Positions 10,393 through 22,755 of a DNA stretch of 64,000 bases are shown here, one piece after another (position 1 is the stretch's first letter; each line of letters opens with the position of its first letter). This DNA is from Marasmius tenuissimus (taxonomy: Eukaryota; Basidiomycota; Agaricomycetes; Agaricales; Marasmiaceae). The DNA lies in assembly GCA_029532415.1 (NCBI GenBank), contig JAQOTA010000001.1:710237-774236 (forward strand). Reading direction: 5' to 3'. Position numbers and translations under genes: made by a program. A model generated the notes under the pieces. The model did no database searches and was not told where the DNA came from. It was given only the letters and a program-made list of their open reading frames with translations.

Positions 10393-12427
10393 ATGTTGCT
10401 TCAACTCATCCTCCTCGCGATAGGCACCTACACTTTCCTTCGCCTGTTTTCCTCGAAAAAGCAACATCCCCTCCCACCAAGCCCCCCGGGCCTTCCTGTT
10501 CTCCGTAACCTACTCGATATCCCTACCTCCTTCGAATGGGAAACATACGGCAAATGGGCAGACCAGTATGGGCCTATCGTATCAGCTTCTGCCTTTGGCG
10601 CCACTATCATCGTGGTAAACCAGTACAAGGCCGCGTTGAAGCTCCTCTCCGACTCCCAGAAGGGCGCCATCTATTCGTCGAGACCGTATTTTCCGATGGC
10701 CGACTTGATGGGCTGGGAAAAGGCGATGGCTTTCACCGGTTATGGCCCCCGGTTCCGGAAGTATCGTCAAGTCTTCCATGAGGAGCTTGGTAACCCCAAA
10801 GCCCTTCGTTCGTATTGGCCTCAAGAGGTTGCGCATGCGAGGCACTTCCTTCAACTCTGTGTGGACGCTCCGGATCGTCTTGAACACCATTGCTTCCAGT
10901 ATGTGGTAGATCGTCGAACGCAAACAAAATCTCACGAAATATGATAGGCACGCAGGAGCCATTGTTTTACGAGTTGCATATGGCTATACAGCGAAGGATT
11001 ACGACGACGAGTTTGTCGATGCTGGTAATACCGCCATGAAAAGTTTCAACGAGGGGTGCACTCCCGGCGCCTTCATGGTCAACAACCTACCCGCCCGTGA
11101 GTTTTACCCTTCAAGTCTTCCTTCACACTTACATATATTTTTGAACAGTTCGCTTCATTCCTGAATGGGTTCCCGGCGCTGGATTCCAAAAGCAAGCTCG
11201 ACTTTGGCGCCCATTGTTCGGGAAAATGGTCGATATGCCATTCGAATTTGTGAAGAAGCAACTGGTAAGGATCTGCCTCCTCTCTGATATTCGGATTGCG
11301 TTCAAGCCTCCTCATAGTCGGCTGGTACGGCGGAAAATTCATTCACGGCAACGTGGTTGAACAAGGGACTTTCGGAAGAAGATGAAGATATTCTGAGATA
11401 CGCGTCAGGCTCCATGTTTGGAGGTAAGTCGCTCAGATGGCTCACTCAATCTGATTTTCATTAATACCAAATCTATCAGGTGGTGGTGAAACGGTGAGAT
11501 CGACTTCATATCTTCGTATCAGTGATGAACGACTCTAAAACGCGCGCCAGACCGCAATCACCGTCCACATGTTCTTCCTCGCATTGACACTGTACCCAGA
11601 GATTCAAAAGAAGGCGCAGAAGGAAATTGACGCAGTGCTGGGTGGTCATCGCCTCCCTACCTTTGAGGACCGCGAGAATCTTCCCTATCTCGAGGCCCTA
11701 ACAAAGGAAGTTATGCGATTCCACCCTGCCGTCCCTAATGGTCAGTGAGATCCCGCAAACTTCATTTTGGTAAACCGAAATCAACTCCTCCACCTGCCCC
11801 ACTCCAGGACTACCCCACTGTACCACCGAAGATGACATTCATGAGGGTTTCTTCATCCCTAAAGGAAGCATCATCATATCGAACATCTGGTCAGTCGTTG
11901 ATACATTCTTGATGTCCGTAAGCTGTCAACGCTAAGTTCGCGCTCTGAATGAATAGGAAAATGCTCCGCGATCCCGACGTTTACCGGGATCCAGAAACCT
12001 TCAATCCAGAACGGTTCTTAGGGGAATACCCGGAGCAGAACCCGCGAGAACCCCTGTTTGGCTTCGGGAGGCGGTGAGGACATCGGCCTTGGTCCTATCT
12101 CCGAGTTTGGTGCTGAATAACCCCTCCTTTCTCCAGAGTATGCCCAGGTCGTTTGCTCGCCGACGCCTCAATCTTCGTCACGCTCGCGACGTGTCTTGCT
12201 GCCTTGGATATCTCGCCTGTCATTGAGAACGGAAAACCGGTCCTCCCTGAGGTAAAGAGCGAGGGCGGTGCTGTTAAGTGAGTGTTTATTCTTTCAACCA
12301 AATTACGCGTCAAGTGTTCAACCATTTTTAATCACCTTACGCCCAATATAGCCGTCTGAAACCCTTCAAATGCAAGATCACACCGCGGATTGACTCCAAA
12401 ACACTGGCGACAATGATGAAGGAATAG
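10393..12427 (+). CDS. cytochrome P450 monooxygenase
   Basis: A haem-thiolate monooxygenase anchored in the endoplasmic reticulum. Ten exons (10393-10898, 10948-11096, 11149-11264, 11318-11423, 11480-11493, 11551-11740, 11808-11889, 11957-12073, 12137-12277, 12352-12427) join without a stop to give 498 residues, the normal length. Visible features: an N-terminal hydrophobic helix (MLLQLILLAIGTYTFLRLF), a proline-rich hinge (HPLPPSPPGLPVL), the I-helix motif GGGGETT, the K-helix ExxR (EVMR), the PERF motif (FNPERF) and the haem-binding loop FGFGRRVCPGRLLA with its cysteine ligand. The start ATG sits in CACCATG. The sequence resembles the large Agaricomycete group usually annotated as O-methylsterigmatocystin-oxidoreductase-like, but the substrate cannot be told. 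One exon is only 14 bases. No other pathway gene adjoins it. Confidence 0.92.
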
Positions 12428-13929
12428 CCGCCTCCATCGCACACATAGCTTAATTACCGCTCGCTCGTTCTTTATACCACCTACTGTACATATTCCCCTT
12501 CTACTTGTAACTGAACTTCGAAGCGTACAGGAATAATAATAAGGTTGTGATGGCCAACCTAAGTGCGCCTTCCTTTAGGAGGTCTCATGAACGCCTTTGA
12601 TCATGAGTAGATGCCGTCGATTCGAGGTCCATCAGACTGAGAGTCCCTTCACATGAAAAATATCGGAAAGACCATTGAGCCTAGCTGTCCTCCAGCCTTG
12701 ACCTACGCAAACCCGACCACTAGCACAGGCTCGAAAGAAATTCCCGAATTGATACTTATGGGTGAGAATACACACAGGCACAACTGAGGTCTGAAGAGAT
12801 TGAGCCCAATGTACTATGAGCTTGAAGGCACTCCGACCGCGAGGTACGATGGGTCCCTCCCGTTTCATTAACAACTCCGGTTCGATTCATGTAATTTTAC
12901 TTCACGAGATCCCCTGCACTGCCCACGGCGTCCTCAACTTCTGTCAAGGGACTTGATGGGGCACATTGCTCTTCATATTGAGGTCAGGGGACTCAAGCAA
13001 GTCATCAAATTATTCGGACTCGCCGGTATTCATATATACGCATGTCGGCGGGAGTAGTCTCTTTGTCATACAGACATAGAGAGTTTTCAAGAATAGAGTT
13101 GGACCGTTAAAACGCCACTTTTGGTGAGCCAGTCCACATACCCGCGTAGTAATGAACATCCACGCGTGAGATCGTGAGGTCCGTTAATATGTCAACATGG
13201 ATTGTCCGACAAATCCGCCGACTGTGTGTGCACCCGACAATTTCGAACCAATACCATCAGGTGAGGTACAAGGACACATGCCTATAATCCCCTAAGTGAA
13301 GACCGCGTAAACTCGTGTCTACTGTGCTTGGCATGTAGGATTCCCATTGTACCTCTGACTCACGCGTCTATCGGATATATGCCAAATGCAGGTCCTTCGA
13401 GACCTCGATTCTGCCTGTACCGTATTTCACACAAAAACAAGAAATTCTCAATTTAGGATGAAAGACTCCTGAGACGTTTCACCAACTCAAACAAGATAGG
13501 CTGTCACCAGGTCATCGACAAGTTCGAGCAGAGCATGCACTTGATCGAAACATACGTATATTTAGCGCCCATTGGGACCTACAACTACGTATCCTTCCGA
13601 AGCTTCGTTTGCGGACAGCGACTGAAAGGCCGGGTTGATTGATATAGAATGCTTGTGACACTTTGGACACTACAAAAGAGGTAGAATGTAGGAAAAACAA
13701 AACGAGAAGGCAGAAATCGACGGGGAGGAGGATTCGAAGAAGTTTTACGAAGATCATACCAATATAAGTAGATGGAGGGGGAAAATTAGACTTGGGGAAA
13801 TAGCGGAAAACGCTTGGTAGGGTGTAGCCCTTTCCCGATAGTCAGAGTGAGTGGCTAGATATTTTATACTTGTATAAAATGTTAGATCTGACGAAAAAAG
13901 TTGAGAGAAAGTGTAAGAGAACGTACCAT
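12428..13929. other. intergenic; one doubtful small hydrophobic ORF
   Basis: This is the convergent gap between the P450 and the large membrane protein gene. A minus-strand frame at 13512-13757 would encode 81 residues starting MIFVKLLRILLPVDFCLL, which looks like a signal peptide or membrane anchor, but the remainder is unconvincing and no splice partner was found. Nothing else is recognised. Confidence 0.35.
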
Positions 13930-16900
13930 TCAATCACAACTAAGATTTAATCCTCCCAAACGATGATAGCGGACCATAGTACAAGGTTGAGGAATCTGAT
14001 CCATTATCAGTTCCTGGCGGCCTACAATCGGAATTGAGTCCTGGTTGCTGGCGACGGAGAATTGAACGCACTCACCTCGACACGAGCACTTTGTCTCCCG
14101 GTGATCGTACTCGGACTCATTTGGTGGAGGCACCAGTAGGGTTCGATTATTGTCCTCGTCCTGCTGACGAAGTGAGATTCCAGTAGCATCGGGTGTCCCT
14201 TCCTCTTCCCGAGGGTTCGCCTCTTGCATTCCCGATGCTTGTGGATCAACTTTGCCAAAAATCTTGTCCGAAACGGCAGGGTCTGCTTGGGCCATATCAT
14301 CTGTTACTTTGAACGAGGCATCACGATCAGAATTCGGGTTGAACCAATGCTGTTGTAGCTCAAGTTCTTTTGCGAAGGGGAATAACACGATGGTGAGGTT
14401 GACCAGCTGAGAATCTCGAGTTTTCCCGCGTAAGGTAAAAGTACCATGGTGACAAATCTCCGGGCCGTGAAAAGAGAATTGGGACTGATAGACGGGAGGT
14501 GAGATAAATTCGCGTACAAGTGACCCATGCGTTTCCACTTTCCCGGTGTGACCAGGGCCCGAATCGTCAAAGGCATAATGCACCCCGAATAGGTTCTGGC
14601 GTTGGATAGGACGATCTGTCGTCTCGGCTTCTTCTTCTGGACCCTGTGGCTGGCCCTCCAGGTCTTCCGGCCCTGAGGATTCAACAAAACCGGTAATTTT
14701 ACTCCAGGCGGCATAAACTTCCTCTTGTGGACCATACCGTGTAACACACTCCTCTACTCCTGAGGGTTCAGGACAAGGATTTGCAGCAGACCAATAGCGA
14801 TCCAGCCGGAGCTTCTTGGTGCAGAGAGACAGCGCCATTGTAAGGCTATCCAGTTCACTGAGATGTAAAGGATGATGGCCCTCGGGAGAGAAGGTAAGAC
14901 TCCCGTGATGAATATCTTCTGGACCGCGCAGAAAAATTTCGAATCGATATACAGGAAGCGGGCTTTCCTTGAGTGCCTTGGGGGCTGACCCACCAGGCCG
15001 TGGCACAGAAATCGTCTCCAGCAAATTTTGATGATGGGGGAGAACGGCGTTTCGTTCGGCCGCTGATTCCGCTACCACAACATCTGGTTGCGACTGGCTA
15101 TCCATCGCGTCAGCAGTGTCGTCTTGTTCTTCTCCCTCCTTTCGGGCACCAAGTCTCGGAGTAACTTTCGAGTGGTCACGAAAAACTCCTCGGTGAAGGC
15201 GAAGAACCCCGCCGGTGGTGGGAATGAACTCGACTACGAGGTTCCTAAACAAGTATGCGGATTGGTTGTACGGTGTAACGTACATCTCGTAGTGACCCGG
15301 CAAAACCTGCGGGAAATCGTCAAAGCTCAGCTTACACCACTTCAACGACTCAACCTGTCTATTCCTTCTGATGGGGTCGTTGTGGTCGCGCTCGTAGGAG
15401 TCCGTTCCGATGAAAGTGAGGGTTACCCAAAAGTTGAGGTTCGGCTCACTGAGAGTCTTCACTGAGAGGATAGGAACAATCTTTCCAGGAACAGGGATGT
15501 GTATCATCGCCGTGACACAAACGCGGTGTTGTAGCATTAGGTCGCGCCCAACCGGCTGAACAGACAAAATTCCCTCGAAGTCCTCTTTTCCGGAATTCGG
15601 AGTGTCGTCTAGTCCAATCTGATGGCATAGTTTGTTGGATGCGTTTTCCCTCCATTTCTGGCGATTGGATGCGAGGGCTGATTGAACCTCTTGGGCTGCC
15701 GCCTGACCTGCAAAGTCAACGCAACGATCATAGAATACGGAGGTGATGTTTCGGTGCTTCTCCAGGAGCAAGCGAAGGCGAGATGCCGTGTCACCCGTTG
15801 ACTGGAGGTTACAGTGAATGATGGTTGTGAGTGCCAACGGTGTCGGCGAAGTGGGAACGGATAACAGGAAATCACATGCCGAATCTGTTCCCCGCAGAGC
15901 GAGAAATTTCCTCAACATTATATCCGTACCCAAAGCTTCAGCATTACGAGGGGAGTCGATAAACGTATAGGGCGGAGAGAACTCTGGCGAACCGGGCCCG
16001 CGTGGATCTATGCGGCGAAACCAGCCGGGTTGTTTCATAGAGTGGAGACAATCCAGAGACGATTTAACAAAACTGACCAGTTCATGGTAGTCTTGGGGTG
16101 ATTCGTCGGTGAAGAAGGGTAGAAGGTTCGTATCGAGATCACGTCTCACGTGCGGCGAAGTAAATGGCTGGTGTTCGAACAAGTGTTTGACGGAGGGAAA
16201 TTTACCGCTGTGAATAAGATCGAAGATATCCTTCCACGTCTGCAGCATTTTGTCACCTGCAGGACGAAGCCGTAGTGAACGCAATTCACTCGACAAGGAG
16301 CTCCACGTTGCACTTATTTGGTCGATTGTTGATAGCGGGATTCGTCCTCTGAGCCTCAGGATAGCACGACCTTGCTCCGCCGAAAGCCGTGCTTCCATCT
16401 TTTGGATCCATTGTAACGCGAGACAGTGGGAAAGTTTCTTGGGAAATGCTGCGTGTTCGACAAAGCGCTGCTCCATGACACAAAGATAGACTTCTTGGAT
16501 TGCGCTGTCGAATATCACTGCGTATTCTATAAATAGATCGTGTAATAGACCAGCAGGAGGGACTTTGGCGAAGGTCAATTCGCCCAATAAATCTCCCCTG
16601 TCGACGCAACGGTCACCTTTCAAGTCGCACAACTGGCCGATTCGCATATAGATCTTGTCCGAAAGTGAGATCTCGGACAGCGGACCAGCTTCTATCTCAG
16701 ATCGCAGTTCAACTTTTTTGACTTCGGCAGCGTTCGAGGATGTCGGAGGGAAAGTGAGTGACCACAGTACTGACAAGGGCCGAGAGTTCGATCCTTTTGC
16801 GACCAATAGGCAAGATAGTTTGTTGGAATACTCGATAACGGGGCTGAGGACTTCATTGTCGAGGCCGGTGTTCGGGCCAATATCATCGAGTTTTCCATAG

Positions 16901-18497
16901 AAAGCGACCTCAAGGGCATGGGTGCCGGGAAGAGGGCGGGTGTGGGACGAAAATGCGCAACGACAAGAGTCATTTGCCTGACCATCCACAAGGAACGAGT
17001 GAGCGTCCCAAGCCGCGCCACGGGAAACAATGGTAACGCAGAGGAGCTTCCGTATATGGTTCTGGGAAGCTTTTGCTACAACTGCATAGTAGATGGAGAA
17101 GCCATCTACTTCGATCCGCTCCAATGGACCAATGTACGGACTAGCAGCGACAAGAAAGTCCTCGAGGTTATGAGCAACAAAGGAATGCTTCCACTGCGCA
17201 TCTTGGCCCGCATATTGGATAGGGGTTTCTTCATCTAGCAGGTGATAACGAGGAGAGGTGATGGGGGGAAACGTCTGAGCCGCGGCCGTGCTCGTCATAG
17301 CTGAGCCTGCGTCAGAATCAACCTGAAGTCCCCATTTCAGGCTGATCGAAGTCCCCGCAGCTGAGGAAATTGATGATTGACGGGGTCGAAGACCGAGTTC
17401 AAACATCAAGCCGGTATTTTCTTCGTCCCAGCGAGGATTCAAACCCCACACGACGGTGCGTCCGACAGAAAGGGCCGCTTCCACTGCAAGCCAGACATAA
17501 GGGCCACCTTTTGCTCTCGTCTGGCTGACCAGATTGAAACAGCCTACATAACCAGCCACTATCATCACCATCCCCAACACCAACGAGAACTGAAGGATGC
17601 CTAGCACAGGATCTACTGGAAACAATGGCGCAGAATCGATTGGATGCTGTGCTTCAACATCTTTTGGGTGCTGTTGCTGCTGCTCTTCGCGTTCGAGTTC
17701 CTCTATGCGCTCTTCTAAGAGCATGCCCTTCTCTCTATCGGAGAGGGGTTTTACACCGCCCTTGGCCTTCATAAGGTGAAGACTAGACGAGGCAATATAG
17801 TGTATTCGGAATTGCAGGACGAGCTGCACCGAAACTACGCACAAGAAGGAGCCGGAGGAACGGAGTGAGGGGAAAAGCCATACGTGATTGTTCCCTTGGT
17901 TGTAGATGGCGAAATAGATGTAGGGTAGGAGGGCGAGTCCTGACGCCACCGCTGATGTTAGGATGAGATAAGCGTTCCATGGTAAGTACAGGCGCTGGGA
18001 AGCATTGGTTAGGCAACGAAGCACCAGATCAGAGGAAGGGATCGGATACGCACCAAACGCTCGGTACCCACAGTACCCACATCTCCGGCCCTCTTCCATC
18101 CGGACCAGTGTATGTGCTTGATTATCTCGGGGTCGCCGATGTGTTTCTCTTTCATCAGGCGCTCCAAGTGAGCTTCAGCGCCGTAACGTTTTGTCCCCCG
18201 CTGGAGGGTGATCATGGACGCTACCAACCCCGTCGTACTAAAACCAGCGTCATGCAGCCAACTTCCCCCATCAAAGAGCTTTGTCGTTGTGGCAAGCAAG
18301 GTCGCAAACGACACCTTCACGACCCCGAGGCTGCCGAAAATGGAGAGGGGGGTTGCTGCTGCGTAAAGATAACCGTTCTGGAGTGCCTCCCCTACGTGCC
18401 GTTCACATTGGTCTGTACCTAGCAGAGGAAGGATGGCGGCGATGTCCTGGATGCCGTTTGATACAGTATCGAAAAAGTTTCTCTTCGGTGGCTCCAT
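13930..18497 (-). CDS. large multi-pass membrane protein, unnamed family (paralogue A)
   Basis: Two exons, 18054-18497 and 13930-17994, join in phase 0 across a 59-base GTGCGT...CCCAG intron to give 1502 residues. The first exon encodes a 148-residue module with SNGIQDIAAILPLLGTDQC and two hydrophobic stretches. Exon 2 opens with two more hydrophobic segments, a short Glu/Gln-rich likely coiled coil, and two further helices containing AGYVGCFNLVSQ and WGLNPRWDEENTG. A long soluble region of about 1100 residues follows. Near the C-terminus, two stretches resemble each other (RGPEDIHHGSLTF near residue 1165 and HGPEICHHGTFTL near 1320), so there is an internal duplication. The family is not one I can name. 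The neighbour upstream is a shorter paralogue in the same orientation. A further small 3' exon cannot be excluded. Function is unknown; a membrane-anchored scaffold or sensor is only a guess. Confidence 0.8.
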
Positions 18498-19186
18498 TGT
18501 TTGAATATCTTGGTATCGATGTTCGGTGCGGTCAGTTGAATAAGGAATGCAACTGTTGAAAGCTTTCTGGAGTATCGTTATCTCACAGCGGGTTACGAGC
18601 TCTCCATTTTATTAAGCCACATCCCTTGCGGACGAGCGCAATCTCCCCCGGTTGACAGGGAACTTGCTGCGTCAGAAGGCCAGTCCACAGCTTTTTTGCA
18701 TGATCATGATGCTGTTCACATGGTTCTGGGCGTTCCTGCTACGTTATAAAAGAGTTTGGGAATATCGAGGGCCTCCAGACCGACGATTCGGGGCCTAGCA
18801 CGCCGATAGACAGCATCCTCGATTGAGATGTGAGCACCTACGGTGAAGTATAAAATGGGTGAGGGAGGAGGAAACTTGCATTGGTTGATTCGGGACGTTG
18901 GACGTGTGAACCGCCACAGCTTCATCTCCCATGGTACCTGAACATTACTCACTTCTTTCTGCGAAGGTGGCTCAAGCACTGAGAGTGCGGCGATGTACCA
19001 TCAGACTAATTTTGGATAAACGCCCATATTGAACGACCATCATAGGCATGACAGGGCCCTTGCTCCAAAGCTGCAGATATTGAACGCGCAGCTCAATGGG
19101 TGGCAATACATAGGTAAAAATATATGGACTCACAGCACATACATTACACGTAGCAGAAGGGTAAAACATAATCCAAGAGCGCTAGG
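18498..19186. other. spacer between the two paralogues
   Basis: This holds the promoter of paralogue A and the 3' flank of paralogue B. Small minus-strand frames at 18716-18979 and 18972-19169 have no recognisable features and I do not call them. Confidence 0.4.
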
Positions 19187-22100
19187 CTACTCCCCAGCAT
19201 CACTCGAGCCTAAATCAGAGCTTGAGGAATCATCAGAATCAGAGCTTGAGCTGCGCCTACGTCGGTCTCCGCTTTGCCTCCGAGGACGTGAACGGGATCC
19301 AGATTCCGACTCAACGTTCGAGGGATCCTGGCCCTGCCTCTCTTCTGCCGCTGAACCCTGCCCCACTTCCACCCCATCACCTGCTTCTAAAGGTTGAATT
19401 TGGGGAGCTTCAGCCTCGCTGGGAGCCGCTCCAGAACCCACTGGTTGCCCTGAGGACGATGAAGGAACGAACTCGAACGTAAGTTCCTTGAACAGATGTT
19501 GCTTAGCCTTCTTTGTGGTCGCTATTCGTAGCTCGTAACAACCTCTCGGAAGTTCCGAGAAGCCATCGAGCAAAAGGCTCTGGGAGTCGCTAGAAGCTGA
19601 GAAACTTTTCTTCACTTTCAGCGTGAGCTCGTCTGCGGGCGTTTTTGTGGCCGAGGTGTCCGACTCCGGTTTTTCAGGAAGCTTGAGTCGGGCTATGATA
19701 GTCACGTTTCCGCGATAGACTCGTAATGAGAGGACGGGTATGATCTTGCCGGGTTGGGGGATGAAGATTATAGCGAAGATCTCCGTATTTTTTGTGAGCA
19801 CAACACCTTGCTGAGAGATTCGAAGATCCGAGTTTTTGGCTCTCGCCACGGCAGCACGAAGCTGGATACCGATAATCGAGCTCAGCGAGTCGTGTGTAAG
19901 GATGTTCTGTTTCCATCGCTTACGATTCTGAAAGACAATCTTGCGGAGACTGTCTGTCACCTCTTTATCGATGCGCTCTCCCTCTCCGAGCTGGAGACTG
20001 ACGATGTTTTGGTGTTTTCGTAAGATGGAAGGAAGGGTTTGGGTGAGGAAGTTGGGTTCGCTGGGGAGCGATCGTACTCGGTCCCGAATGACCAAGCTTG
20101 TAAGCGACGGAAGAGATTGTGGTAGGGAATCGAGGAGGTGGAGTACGTCGGATGGTACCAGTTCGAGTTCGAGCATTCGAACGGAGTCCAATTGTTCTGA
20201 AAGTGCTTTCACCGTGAGGTCTGAAGGCTTGTAGACGCGCGTGTAAGGTGGCGAGAACTCGGGAGATCCGGGCGGGAACAGCTCCATACGACCAAACGAG
20301 CGATCTGGTTTGCCTCCTTGAAGACGCCGAAGGGTAGTCCGAACGAGGTCAATGGCATCTTTATAGACTCGCGTCGGGGCACCTTCGCTGTCCTGGAAGA
20401 TTGGCAGAAGCCTAGACGTGAGGAGAATCAGGCTAGTAAACGGAGAAGTCTCAAGTAGTAGCGAGGCACTGGGTGGTTTACTTGTGCCTACTATCGCGTC
20501 AATGAGTTCCTGCCAGGTCTGCAGCACGGTGCTGTTGGAAGGGAGCTGTCGTAGTGACCGTAGCTCCCGCATCAACGTATCCCAGGTCTGGTCGAACTTG
20601 AACAGTGTGCCATGACCCCAGGACGAATGCCTCCTCCGACACGTCTCCTTCTGCATCGAGATCCTCCCTTCCATCTTCCGTATCCACTCTAGAACGAGAG
20701 GTCTACTAGCCGCCGGGGACAATCCCATCGATTCAACGAATCGGTGCTCCATGATGCACAAGTGGGCCTCTAAGATGATGCTCTCAAACATGATGACACA
20801 CTCCAGCATGGCTGAACGACTGGCTTTAGCGGGGATGGCGTCGAACGTCATAAACAGCAGGCTACCTCTCTTGAAACAGTAGTCGTGTTTCAAATCACAT
20901 ATTTGGCGGAGTCGCATGTACTCTTCGTCGAACTTGGTCAGGGCAGCCGGCGTTTCCCTACGCCTCGAGGATAGATTGAGGGGGAAATTAACGGTCCACA
21001 TCAAATCGAGATGCGGGAAATCATTGGGGGTGAGGAGCGTAACGAAGAGGTAGTATGAATGGTCGATAATGAGGCCCAAAGCTCTGGGGTCCATCACCGC
21101 GGTAGATTCCAGAGGGTCGTCCATGATTTTGTTGTCGAGAGTAACGAGGAGAGCGTGAGTACCGGAGAGGTTTCGAGAATGTGACGAATATATGGTGTAC
21201 GAGTTCCCCGTTCCGTTGATGAGCAACGATACCGATGCCCACTCCGAATCTTTACGGCGAGCTGTGACGCAGAAAAGCTTCCTCGTACTCGTCTCGTCTA
21301 CCTCAGGAATGATGGCGTAGAATAACGAGACATTTTCGAGTTGAAGCCGGCGAAGGGGACCAATGTAGGGTGTAGCAGCTGCGAGAAACGAATCTGCTGA
21401 ATCGGCGATGAACGACTCCCGCTCCTCCTTGTACCACGAGTTCACGCCCGTCAAACGATTCGTTGTCAATTGGGAAAGATGATGTGGGGTCGTGACGAGT
21501 GGGAAGATCGAAGGGGTGGAAGGGGTTATCATGGGTCGCCCAGAGGGCTCAGGGAAGCAGGGGGGCTCCTTCTCGGACAGGCTACGGACACTTAGCGGGG
21601 GGCCGGGACGATTGCCACGCATCTGGAGTCGCATTACCAGCCCAGTGTTCCCTTCATCCCAGGAAGGATTCCATCCCCACAGCAGAAACCGAACGAAGCA
21701 GAGAAAGGTTTCCAACCCGACCCAGACAAAAGGTGCGCCCTTTGCGTCCGACCGACTGACGAGGCTGAAGCATCCAATGTAGCCCGCGATAATCAGACAG
21801 ATCCCGACAACGAGTAAAGAGTGGAAGAAAAGAAGGGGCAGGTCGATATAGAGGAGCTTGGCTACCTTATCCCTGTCTGCTCGAAGCTGTCCCTCTTCAA
21901 ATTCTTCTCGACGCTTCTCAGGATCCTGCGAGAGTTTGGCTCGTAGCTCTTTATCGAGTTTCCGAAGCCGGACTTCCAAGAGGGCATCGCTATCCTCGAT
22001 GGCCTCTTCGAGTGTCACCGGATAGCGCTGTCTCGCTTGCATGAGCAACAGGCTGGCTCTGGTTATTCGATGTATCCGAAGCTGGAGTGCGAGTTGGATA

Positions 22101-22755
22101 GCGACCACGCACAAAAGAGAGCCGAAGGCGCGGAGTAGAGGGAATAGCCATGAGAGAGCGACTCCCCAATGGTGGTGAATGAGATACAGGTATGGGGTAA
22201 TGCTGGTGAGAGAAAAAACGGTTGATGACAGAACGAGACAAAAATTCCAAGAGAAAAGGCGCTATGGAACAAGGTTAGTTGCAAGCGATGGCTGTTATTC
22301 ACTCAATTACGCACCCCCGCAATGTCTACACCATCAGCACCGACATACGTGTCCCTCCAACCAAACCATTCGATATCCGACACCAGGTCGGGGTCTTCGA
22401 GGTTTTGTTCCTTCAAAAGACGCTGAAGATTGACTTCAGCCCCGTATCGTTTGGTCCCCTTTGCTAACATCGCCATTGACGTCGCTGATCCCGATGCAGC
22501 AAAGCCAACGTCGTGCAGCCAACTTCCTCCGGAAAACGGTTTAGTCGTAGTGGCGAAGATTGTGGTGAACGCGGTTTTGACGATCCCTAGACTTCCAAAT
22601 ATTGAGAGCGGGGCTGCTGCTGCGTAGATGTATCCGTTTTCGAGAGCTGCGCCAACGTGTTTGTCGCATTGCTCAGTACCGAGCAGAGGAAGGAAGGACG
22701 ATACATCCTGGATACCGTCCGATATGTACTCGACGAAAGTAAGCTCATCCGACAT
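19187..22755 (-). CDS. large multi-pass membrane protein, unnamed family (paralogue B)
   Basis: Two exons, 22315-22755 and 19187-22261, give 1171 residues. The 147-residue first exon matches that of paralogue A closely (SDGIQDVSSFLPLLGTEQCD; GSWLHDVGF; GTKRYGAEVNLQRL). The intron sits at the same place, in the same phase, with the same GTGCGT donor. Exon 2 repeats the layout of A: two hydrophobic segments, a charged helix, then AGYIGCFSLVSRSDAKG and WGWNPSWDEGNTG, then a long soluble part. It ends some 300 residues earlier than A and lacks its duplicated C-terminal units. Instead it has a low-complexity tail of Ser, Arg and Asp resembling an RS domain. The gene is intact. The pair arose by tandem duplication. 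I do not recognise the family and assign no function. Confidence 0.82.

Noticed and set aside
13512..13757. Small protein with a signal-peptide-like start
   Set aside because: Only the first 20 residues look meaningful; no cysteine pattern or second exon supports a secreted effector.
18716..19169. Two minus-strand frames between the giant paralogues
   Set aside because: Short and without homology to either paralogue; the spacer is better read as promoter and 3' flank.
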